Below, in pieces: positions 1-4,876 of a stretch of DNA of 5,165 nucleotides. The notes beneath the pieces are model-generated. The model saw nothing but the letters and a program-made list of their open reading frames with translations, had not been told where the DNA came from and did no database searches. The first letter of the stretch is position 1. Each line of letters begins with the position of its first letter. This stretch comes from Candidatus Acetothermia bacterium (lineage in GTDB: Bacteria > Bipolaricaulota > Bipolaricaulia > RBG-16-55-9 > DRXL01), in assembly GCA_028275205.1 (NCBI GenBank), contig JAPWVB010000078.1, positions 1-5,165 on the forward strand, given 5' to 3'. Made by a program: the position numbers and the translations under genes.

Positions 1-418
1 TCCCTTTGTGGGCCTGGTAGATAGCTTCGCCAATGCGGCGCGCCAAGTGCACGTTCGTCGTGGCGATCTCCAGCCCATCGCCGTTGGGCTTCATCCACAT
101 GATGCGCTGGAGAGGGCGCTGCTCGCGCGCCAGCCTCTCTTGATTCTTCGCAATGTTTACAATCTCCTCGCGGTGGGCTTGCAAGTACGAGCCATCAAGA
201 TAGACTACGCCCCCAGGATTGCGATCCTGGATGCGCTTGCACGCGGGGCAGAGCTCGCGATTGGCCTGGGCAGGGGCTTCAGCACTATGAGTCCAGCGCC
301 CCTTCTGGTAGACCAAGCCACAGCCCGAACAGACCGTGGGCTCAGGGTAGCTGCGCAGCTCATAATAGGGACTCCCTGTATCTTCAGCGAGGATCTCGCG
401 GCGGGTGATGTTCCTCAT
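1..418 (-). CDS. BCAM0308-like zinc-ribbon protein of unknown function (C-terminus cut by window edge)
   Basis: Reading the minus strand from ATG at 418 gives 139 codons with no stop before the window edge. The N-terminus reads MRNITRREIL, and two cysteine pairs follow, CSGC at residues 30-33 and CPAC at 57-60, spaced as in a zinc ribbon. After these come a charged helical stretch (about 80-105) and the segment TTNVHLARRIGEAIYQAHKG at 120-139. From memory, this order (YPEPTVC.GCG, LCPAC.RI.D, HPLQRIM-like, T.T..HLARRIGEA) matches the BCAM0308 family, small proteins of about 150-170 aa with some likeness to the zinc-binding part of NMD3. Only some 15-30 residues should therefore be missing. 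The start is supported by GGAGGG at 432-427, 8 nt upstream, and by a strong promoter. No function is established; zinc or nucleic-acid binding is inference. It diverges from the B12 operon and need not be functionally linked to it. A 148-codon frame on the opposite strand (8-454) is its antisense shadow. Confidence 0.85.
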   Translation of the reverse strand, partial: MRNITRREILAEDTGSPYYELRSYPEPTVCSGCGLVYQKGRWTHSAEAPAQANRELCPACKRIQDRNPGGVVYLDGSYLQAHREEIVNIAKNQERLAREQRPLQRIMWMKPNGDGLEIATTNVHLARRIGEAIYQAHKG

Positions 419-447
419 ACGTGTCGCCCTCCTCAGCGTAGCGTATT

Positions 448-476
448 ACTATAACTGGAGAGATGAGGTCTGTCAA
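448..476 (-). promoter_or_regulatory. Sigma70-type promoter of the minus-strand zinc-ribbon gene
   Basis: Read on the minus strand, a perfect -35 TTGACA (476-471) is followed after exactly 17 nt by -10 TATAGT (453-448). The expected transcription start is near 441, giving a leader of about 23 nt that contains the GGAGGG ribosome-binding site at 432-427 before the ATG at 418. The match to the bacterial housekeeping consensus is 11 of 12 positions. No activator site would be expected to be needed. Confidence 0.85.
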
Positions 477-498
477 CTTACGCGAAAGAAAGCGAATC

Positions 499-527
499 TT
501 GCACACGTGCCCCCCAAGGGATATAAT
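499..527 (+). promoter_or_regulatory. Sigma70-type promoter of the regulator/B12 uptake operon
   Basis: TTGCAC (499-504), a 17-nt spacer and a perfect TATAAT (522-527) form a near-consensus bacterial promoter. The predicted transcription start falls at about 533-535, right on the first possible ATG (533) and 10-12 nt before the second (545). The transcript would therefore be leaderless or almost so. The -35 box lies 22 nt from the -35 box of the divergent promoter, so one protein bound between them could affect both. I found no comparable promoter between 1132 and 1211, so this is the likely promoter for the whole + strand operon. Confidence 0.8.
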
Positions 528-532
528 AACTG

Positions 533-1132
533 ATGAGGTGGGAGATGGCATCCCACGTCGTCGCGTCTGTGCGCGAGCATATCGCGTATCAGTTGCTCTA
601 TGAGCTGAGAGATGCCCCGTTGGGGCGGCGCACGCTCGTCAAGCGCACAGGGTTAACAGAGAGCGTGGTGCGCACCGAGCTAGAGAAGCTCGAAGCGCAT
701 AAACTTGTTTCGTTCTCGAAGCTGGGCACGGCGCTCACGGCGCGCGGTCGGCGGTTCCTCTCCGAGAAGCTGAGCGCGATCATAGATATCCGCGAGGCTC
801 AGCTCAAAAATTTGATGCTTGATCGCTACGGGCGGATGGCACATGTGCGTGGAGCGGCTGATGGCTTCTCGGCTTGGCTCTATCGGGATATTGCGGTTCG
901 TGAGGGAGCGACCGCGGCGCTCTTTCTTGCCAAACGCAAGGGAGTGCTCTGCTTCCTCGAGGAGCGCGAAGCGCTTGCGAAACAGAACCCCGCAGACAGC
1001 GAGATGCTTGAACGCGCGTTCCCAAGTCTCAAGAACGGAGATCTCATCATTATAGTCTTCGGGCCGGAGAAGAGGGCAGCAGCGCGCGGGCTGTGGGCTG
1101 TCCTGTGGGCTTTGGTATCGAATTCATCATAA
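533..1132 (+). CDS. Winged-helix transcriptional regulator, DUF4443-like; candidate regulator of the B12 uptake operon
   Basis: This gene encodes 199 aa from ATG 533, or 195 aa from ATG 545. The second start has a purine-rich GAGGTGGGAG directly before it and is equally plausible. Residues about 15-80 form a winged helix-turn-helix: 'APLGRRTLVKRTGLTESVVR' carries the turn and recognition helix (about 35-53), and 'LGTALTARGRRFL' is the wing and following helix. The GRR-L-TG-(T/S)E-VRTE pattern recalls the DNA-binding domains of CggR and of archaeal DUF4443 proteins. The C-terminal half (about 99-195) fits my recollection of DUF4443: VRGAADG, YRDIAVREGATAA (118-128), NGDLIII (168-174) and a closing alanine-rich helix. 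No known cobalamin-binding motif (DxHxxG) is present. It is the first gene after the promoter and ends 78 nt before btuF, which suggests autoregulation and control of corrinoid uptake; that role is inference. DNA binding is well supported, the family less so. Confidence 0.8.
   Translation: MRWEMASHVVASVREHIAYQLLYELRDAPLGRRTLVKRTGLTESVVRTELEKLEAHKLVSFSKLGTALTARGRRFLSEKLSAIIDIREAQLKNLMLDRYGRMAHVRGAADGFSAWLYRDIAVREGATAALFLAKRKGVLCFLEEREALAKQNPADSEMLERAFPSLKNGDLIIIVFGPEKRAAARGLWAVLWALVSNSS
538..556 (+). promoter_or_regulatory. Inverted repeat over the regulator start codon (possible operator or RNA hairpin)
   Basis: GTGGGA (538-543) and TCCCAC (551-556) are perfect 6-bp inverted arms around a 7-nt centre GATGGCA that contains the ATG at 545. 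The repeat lies at roughly +4 to +23 relative to the predicted transcription start, a usual place for an autorepressor operator. As RNA it would form a hairpin masking part of the purine-rich ribosome-binding stretch at 535-544. It is also coding sequence, and a 6-bp match can arise by chance, so function is a proposal only. Confidence 0.35.
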
Positions 1133-1134
1133 CA

Positions 1135-1187
1135 CCCTCACTCCCTCCCCTCTCCCCTGTGAGGGAGAGGGAAGACAGGGGTGAGGG
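1135..1187. repeat. GC-rich imperfect palindrome, REP-like, in the btuF leader
   Basis: The inner stem pairs CCCTCTCCC (1148-1156) with GGGAGAGGG (1163-1171) around a 6-nt loop. The outer stem pairs CCCTCACTCC (1135-1144) with GGGGTGAGGG (1178-1187), with one G-T pair. The element fills most of the gap between the regulator stop (1132) and the btuF Shine-Dalgarno sequence (1195). Similar CCCTCAC...GTGAGGG elements are common dispersed intergenic repeats in many bacteria. It has no T-run after the stem, so it is not a standard intrinsic terminator. It may stabilise or attenuate the downstream mRNA. Confidence 0.7.
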
Positions 1188-1194
1188 GGCTTCC

Positions 1195-1202
1195 AAAGGA
1201 GG
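1195..1202 (+). promoter_or_regulatory. btuF: Ribosome-binding site that fixes the btuF start
   Basis: AAAGGAGG lies 8 nt before ATG 1211 and is the best Shine-Dalgarno match in the window. It rules out the longer reading from GTG 1181, which would begin inside the palindrome and place ten charged residues ahead of the signal peptide. Confidence 0.85.
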
Positions 1203-1210
1203 AAGAACTT

Positions 1211-2101
1211 ATGCGGTGGACGCGGTGGAAGGTCGTAGCGGTCTTCGCGCTCGTTCTGGTTGGGCTGGTCTGGCCGTCATTGGCGGATTATCCCGTCACG
1301 GTGACGGACGACCGAGGCAAGACGATCACCATCCCCAAGCGCCCGGAGCGCATCGTCGTCGCCGGGACGCCGCTGTATACAGAGATTCTCATTGATCTTG
1401 GGGCGCTCGATCGCATCGTCGGGGTGAGCGAATCGGCGGACAATCCCAAAGAAGTTGAGAAGCTTCCCAAGGTCGGGCCGATCTTTAACCCCAATACAGA
1501 GATTATCATCTCGCTCAAGCCCGACGTCGTCTTCGGGGCGATCGGCGCGGTGCGCGAGACGCTCGAGCGCGCCGGACTGATCGTCGTCTCGCTGGGCAAG
1601 GTCGGCACCGGAGCGATTGACAGCGTCACCGAGATTTTTCGGACAATTCGCTCCGTGAACCTAGTGATTGAGGGCGACACCAAGAGAGCTGACACTCTGA
1701 TTGGGAGGATCGCCGAAGAGATCGTTACTATCGAGGGCACGGTGCTCGATCGGTTCAAGCCGACGGTGGCGATTCTCTATCCGTCAGGGGAGCAGCCGCC
1801 GTTTGCCGCAGGGCGCGGCACCCCGGAGAACGAGATCGTGCTGCGCGCCGGAGGGATCAACGTCTTCCCCGATGTCGCCGATTACAAACAAGTGAGCTTC
1901 GAGGAGATCGTCAAGCGCGATCCCAGCGTCATTTTCACGGACCCGCTGCTCATCCCCTTGATCACGCAGAATCGCTTCCTCCAAGAAGTGAAAGCCGTGC
2001 GCGAGAAGCGCGTCTACGGGATCAAGGCGTCGCAGTGGGTCAGCTCGCGCATCGCCCAGACGATCAAGACTGTTGCGGACTTGCTGCATCCAAATCGGTG
2101 A
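1211..2101 (+). CDS. btuF: Exported corrinoid-binding protein of an ABC importer (BtuF-like)
   Basis: The 296-aa product captures the substrate outside the inner membrane and delivers it to the BtuC-like permease. Residues 1-25 are a Sec signal peptide: basic start MRWTRWK, hydrophobic core VVAVFALVLVGLVW, and likely cleavage after PSLA before Asp26. There is no lipobox cysteine, so the protein should be soluble in a periplasm. The mature protein opens with 'VTVTDDRGKTITIPKRPERIVV', typical of the Peripla_BP_2 (class III, FhuD/BtuF) fold. It continues with the first lobe (about 45-140, including IISLKPDVVFG), a long linking helix (about 150-175), and a second lobe with AAGRGTPENEIVLRAGG, VSFEEIVKRDPSVIF and a C-terminal helix. 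The whole protein has no cysteine. Length is normal for the family. Heme or siderophore binding is possible for this fold, but the adjacent adenosyltransferase favours corrinoids. The gene shares the unit with the permease and ATPase; a repeat occupies the 86-nt gap to btuC. Confidence 0.88.
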   Translation: MRWTRWKVVAVFALVLVGLVWPSLADYPVTVTDDRGKTITIPKRPERIVVAGTPLYTEILIDLGALDRIVGVSESADNPKEVEKLPKVGPIFNPNTEIIISLKPDVVFGAIGAVRETLERAGLIVVSLGKVGTGAIDSVTEIFRTIRSVNLVIEGDTKRADTLIGRIAEEIVTIEGTVLDRFKPTVAILYPSGEQPPFAAGRGTPENEIVLRAGGINVFPDVADYKQVSFEEIVKRDPSVIFTDPLLIPLITQNRFLQEVKAVREKRVYGIKASQWVSSRIAQTIKTVADLLHPNR

Positions 2102-2179
2102 CCTCTCCCCCAGCCCCTCCCCGACACGGGGAGGGGAGCCCCCCTTCCCGCGTCGGGAAGGGGGGTCGGGGGGTTAGGT
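2101..2179. repeat. Double-hairpin palindromic repeat with outer stem, between btuF and btuC
   Basis: Two perfect hairpins stand side by side: CCCCTCCCCG (2114-2123) with CGGGGAGGGG (2127-2136) over a 3-nt loop, and CCCCCCTTCCCG (2139-2150) with CGGGAAGGGGGG (2154-2165) over a 3-nt loop. An outer stem can close both: ACCT (2101-2104) with AGGT (2176-2179), and CCCCC (2107-2111) with GGGGG (2169-2173). This gives a three-way junction. The outer stem includes the only Shine-Dalgarno-like AGG before btuC. The element touches the last base of the btuF stop codon and ends 8 nt before the btuC ATG. It looks like a mobile palindromic unit (REP or MITE type), related in style to the one at 1135-1187. 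There is no T-run, so it is not a standard terminator. Confidence 0.8.
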
Positions 2180-2187
2180 CTCAAGCT

Positions 2188-3195
2188 ATGCATCACCCCA
2201 AAAGTTGGCTGGGAGTGCTCGGAGCGCTCGTGCCGGTCGTGCTCGGCCTGAGCGTGATGTTCGGCGCGGTCTCTCTTTCGGTCAGCGAGATCGTCGCTGT
2301 GCTGTCAGGCCGAGCAACAGATCAAACAGCAGTGACCATTCTCATACAGATTCGGCTACCCAGAGTGCTCTTGGCGGCTTTGGTGGGCGGGGCGCTAGGG
2401 CTCTGTGGTGCTGTGATGCAAGGGCTCTTTCGCAATCCGTTAGCCGACCCGTATCTGTTGGGGATCGCCAGTGGAGCGACTGCCGGGGCAGCGGTCGTGA
2501 TCGCGCTCCATCTCGACATCTATTGGGGGGCAGTACCGTTGGGGGCGTTTGTCGGCGGCGTGCTCGCCGTTGCGATCGTCTATCGCATCGCCCAGACGCG
2601 CTGGGCCCAGCTCGACAACTACGCGCTCATCCTCTCGGGAGTAGCGTTAGCGGCGCTCTTCTCGGCGATCACGAGCTTTTTGCTCTTTTACAGTGGAGCC
2701 TCTCACGACGCGCGACGGCTGATCTTCTGGATCTTAGGCGGGCTGGGCGGCGCCCAGTGGGTCTATGTCTTTGGATTGCTATGTGTGCTGATAGCAGCCG
2801 GAGCTGTGCTCATACTCTTCGCGCGCGATCTCAACGCGCTCGCGCTGGGTGAGGAGATGGCCGCGCACCTGGGCATCGAGCCAAGACACTTACGAAGAAT
2901 CTTGCTCATCGCCGTGACGGCGCTCACGGCCGTCGCTGTCGCTGTCTCGGGGACGATCGGCTTTGTAGGGCTGATCGTGCCCCATATGTTGAGACTTATC
3001 GTCGGGCCAGATCACAGGATGTTATTGCCGGCGTCGGCGCTAGGCGGAGCGATCTTGCTGACGCTCTGTGACACACTTGCGCGCACGGTGCTCGCCCCCG
3101 CGGAGCTGCCCATCGGGATCATCACGGCGCTTTTGGGCGCGCCGTTCTTCCTCTTCTTGTTGCGGCGGCGGGCGCAGCTGGGAGCTTTACTATGA
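2188..3195 (+). CDS. btuC: Corrinoid ABC importer permease (BtuC-like, FecCD family)
   Basis: The 335-aa inner-membrane protein would form the translocation channel as a dimer with two copies of the ATPase. It is strongly hydrophobic, with about 9-10 membrane helices beginning near residue 8. FecCD hallmarks are in order: RLPRVLLAALVGGALGLCGA (56-75), NPLADPYLLGIASG (73-86), the cytoplasmic coupling segment GEEMAAHLGIEP (221-232) that contacts the ATPase, GTIGFVGLIVPHMLRL (245-260), and ELPIGIITALLGAPFFLFLL (316-335 region). Length is normal. ATG 2188 is chosen because the frame upstream (open from 2035) runs through btuF and the palindromic repeat. Its ribosome-binding site is weak (AGG at 2176-2178, 9 nt away) and lies in the repeat's outer stem, so translation may be damped relative to btuF. 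The stop overlaps the next start by 4 nt. Siderophore permeases look alike; corrinoid specificity rests on context. Confidence 0.9.
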   Translation: MHHPKSWLGVLGALVPVVLGLSVMFGAVSLSVSEIVAVLSGRATDQTAVTILIQIRLPRVLLAALVGGALGLCGAVMQGLFRNPLADPYLLGIASGATAGAAVVIALHLDIYWGAVPLGAFVGGVLAVAIVYRIAQTRWAQLDNYALILSGVALAALFSAITSFLLFYSGASHDARRLIFWILGGLGGAQWVYVFGLLCVLIAAGAVLILFARDLNALALGEEMAAHLGIEPRHLRRILLIAVTALTAVAVAVSGTIGFVGLIVPHMLRLIVGPDHRMLLPASALGGAILLTLCDTLARTVLAPAELPIGIITALLGAPFFLFLLRRRAQLGALL

Positions 3196-3962
3196 TTCGT
3201 TTAGAGAACGTACAGCTGGGATATTCTGGACGTTTGGTGCTGCGCGATCTTGATCTAGAGATCGCGCCTGGGGAAGTCTTCGGGCTGGTGGGGCCCAACG
3301 GCTCAGGAAAGACGACGCTGCTGCGCGCGATCTCCGGGCGGCTCGCTCCCGAAGCTGGCGCGATCTATCTCGATTTTCGCTGTCTCAATGAGCTTTCCCC
3401 ACGAGAGCTGGCCCGCGAGCTTGCGGCCCTCGAGCAGGAGATCTCGTGCTCGTTCGACTTCACCGTCAGGGAGATCGTCGAGCTAGGACGACTACCCCAT
3501 CGGGAGCGCTGGCAGCGGCTCTCCCAAAAAGACTCTGACGTCATAACTCGTGCTCTGAAGCTTACGAAGACGCTCGAATTCTCTGAGAGAAAGATTCACA
3601 GCCTAAGCAGTGGGGAGCGCCAGCGCGTCTGGATCGCGCTCGCGCTGGCTCAGGAGCCCAAAGTCTTGCTCCTAGACGAGCCCACGGCCCATCTCGATCT
3701 CAATTATCAGCTCGAAATTATGGAGCTCATCCGCTCTTTAGCTCAGCGAGATCTGACAGTGCTCGTCTCGCTGCACGATCTCAATCTCGCGCTGCGCTAT
3801 GCTGATCGCATAGCGCTCCTCAGCGAAGGGCGCGTGATCGCTGTGGGCGAGCCGGAGCATGTGCTGACTGCAGAGTTGATCGAGCGCGTCTTCAGAACGA
3901 AAGTGCGCATCGTCAACGGTACAGGAGATCTCTACATCGTCCCCGTGAGGAGTCAGCGATGA
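3192..3962 (+). CDS. btuD: Corrinoid ABC importer ATPase (BtuD-like)
   Basis: The 256-aa cytoplasmic ATPase would power the BtuC-like permease. All catalytic motifs are intact: Walker A GPNGSGKTT (34-42), Q-loop Gln82, signature LSSGE (138-142), Walker B VLLLDEP (158-164) with catalytic Glu163, D-loop HLDL (167-170), and switch His195 in LVSLHDLNLA. The 'LVSLHDLNLALRYADRIALLSEGRVIAVGEPEHVLT' region is characteristic of the FepC/BtuD/HmuV importer group. The ATG overlaps the btuC stop as ATGA, with GGGAG 7 nt upstream inside btuC, which indicates translational coupling and matched expression. It overlaps the following gene in the same way. Sequence alone does not separate corrinoid from iron-complex ATPases. 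Confidence 0.92.
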   Translation: MIRLENVQLGYSGRLVLRDLDLEIAPGEVFGLVGPNGSGKTTLLRAISGRLAPEAGAIYLDFRCLNELSPRELARELAALEQEISCSFDFTVREIVELGRLPHRERWQRLSQKDSDVITRALKLTKTLEFSERKIHSLSSGERQRVWIALALAQEPKVLLLDEPTAHLDLNYQLEIMELIRSLAQRDLTVLVSLHDLNLALRYADRIALLSEGRVIAVGEPEHVLTAELIERVFRTKVRIVNGTGDLYIVPVRSQR

Positions 3963-4876
3963 AGATCGTCTCGCTCTTGCCCAGTGCCACAGAGATCGTC
4001 TATGAGCTTGGGCTGGGAGACTCTGTCGTCGGGGTCTCGCACGACTGCGACTGGCCCCCGGAAGTGCTGAAAAAGCCCAAGCTCAGCCAAGCCGTCGTGC
4101 ACTCGGAGATGCCCAGCGCCGAGATAGACCAGATCGTGCGCGAGCGGGTTCACAGCGGGCTGAGCGTCTATCACATAGACGCCGAGCTCTTGCAGAAACT
4201 AGAGCCCGATATTATCTTGACCCAAGAGCTGTGCGAGGTCTGCGCGCCGTCGTTCGATGATGTGCGCCACGCCGTGAAGCTCTTACACAGCCATCCGAAG
4301 ATCGTCTCGCTTGAGCCCCACACCCTCGAAGATATTTTTGAGAATATCTTGACTGTCGGGGAAGTGACGGGGAGGACAGCTCAAGCCCAAAAAGTCGTCA
4401 CTCAGCTGCGGCGGCGCGTCGCGCGCATCCGCGCCAAGACGGAGCGGCTCACCGAGCGCCCCACAGTCTGCTGCATCGAGTGGCTGGAGCCCATCATGAT
4501 CGCCGGGCACTGGGTGCCCCAGATGGTCGAGTACGCCGGGGGCGAGGACTGGCTCGGCGAAATCGGTGAGCCATCGTACTCTGTCGAGTGGCCCGAAGTG
4601 CGGGAGTATAACCCAGATATTTTGGTGCTGATGCCCTGCGGGTTCTCTATCGAGCGCACGCTGCGCGAGATGGATCTTCTTACAGAGCGCGAGGGTTGGG
4701 AGGAGCTGTCGGCTGTGAAGAACGATCAGGTCTTCATCGTCGAGGCGTCGGCGTACTTTAATCGTCCCGGCCCACGCATCGTGACGGGCTTAGAGATCTT
4801 AGCTGAGATCATCCACCCGGAGATTTTCTCCGGTCTGGCGCCAGCAGACTCATTCATCCGATGGGAGGGAGCATAG
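3959..4876 (+). CDS. Signal-less second corrinoid-binding-type protein (BtuF-like, probably cytoplasmic)
   Basis: The 305-aa protein has the Peripla_BP_2 fold but begins directly with the first strand, 'MKIVSLLPSATEIVYELGLG', with no signal peptide or lipobox. The start is firm: ATGA overlap with btuD and GAGGAG (3947-3952) 6 nt upstream. SLLPSATEIV...LG.GD.VVGVSH.CDWP is a typical opening of proteins annotated as cobalamin-binding. Other visible segments are LEPDIILTQELCEVC (81-95), CCIEWLEPIMIAGHWVPQM (161-179), PDILVLMPCGFS (209-220) and YFNRPGPR (256-263). It has six cysteines (30, 92, 95, 161, 162, 217), whereas the exported BtuF has none, which fits a reducing cytoplasm. Its position between the importer ATPase and the adenosyltransferase suggests it binds incoming corrinoid and may pass it on; that is inference. 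Alternatives are export by another route or a corrinoid-sensing role. Family assignment is firm, location likely, exact job unknown. Confidence 0.85.
   Translation: MKIVSLLPSATEIVYELGLGDSVVGVSHDCDWPPEVLKKPKLSQAVVHSEMPSAEIDQIVRERVHSGLSVYHIDAELLQKLEPDIILTQELCEVCAPSFDDVRHAVKLLHSHPKIVSLEPHTLEDIFENILTVGEVTGRTAQAQKVVTQLRRRVARIRAKTERLTERPTVCCIEWLEPIMIAGHWVPQMVEYAGGEDWLGEIGEPSYSVEWPEVREYNPDILVLMPCGFSIERTLREMDLLTEREGWEELSAVKNDQVFIVEASAYFNRPGPRIVTGLEILAEIIHPEIFSGLAPADSFIRWEGA

Noticed and set aside
8..454. 148-codon open frame on the + strand
   Set aside because: It is antisense to the minus-strand zinc-ribbon gene, has no ribosome-binding site or recognisable motif, and runs over that gene's promoter.
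504..509. CACGTG palindrome between the -35 and -10 boxes
   Set aside because: It is only 6 bp with no flanking symmetry and is likely to occur by chance.
1051..1056. TATAGT as an internal -10 for btuF inside the regulator gene
   Set aside because: No acceptable -35 box lies 16-18 nt upstream.
1135..1187. Intrinsic terminator of the regulator gene
   Set aside because: There is a GC-rich stem but no T-run follows; the same holds for the element at 2101-2179.
1181..1210. Upstream GTG start for btuF
   Set aside because: It lies in the palindrome, lacks a ribosome-binding site, and would put acidic residues before the signal peptide; ATG 1211 has a strong AAAGGAGG.
1133..1210. Cobalamin riboswitch before btuF
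   Set aside because: The gap is only 78 nt, is filled by a simple palindrome, and has no B12-box-like sequence; a cobalamin riboswitch needs far more space.
2035..2187. Longer open frame in front of btuC
   Set aside because: It reads through the end of btuF and the palindromic repeat and encodes a proline/glycine-rich stretch with no family match; FecCD proteins begin near MHHPKSWLG here.
1211..3962. Iron-siderophore or heme importer instead of corrinoid importer
   Set aside because: The protein families alone allow it, but the second cobalamin-binding-type protein and the adjoining corrinoid adenosyltransferase make corrinoid much more likely.
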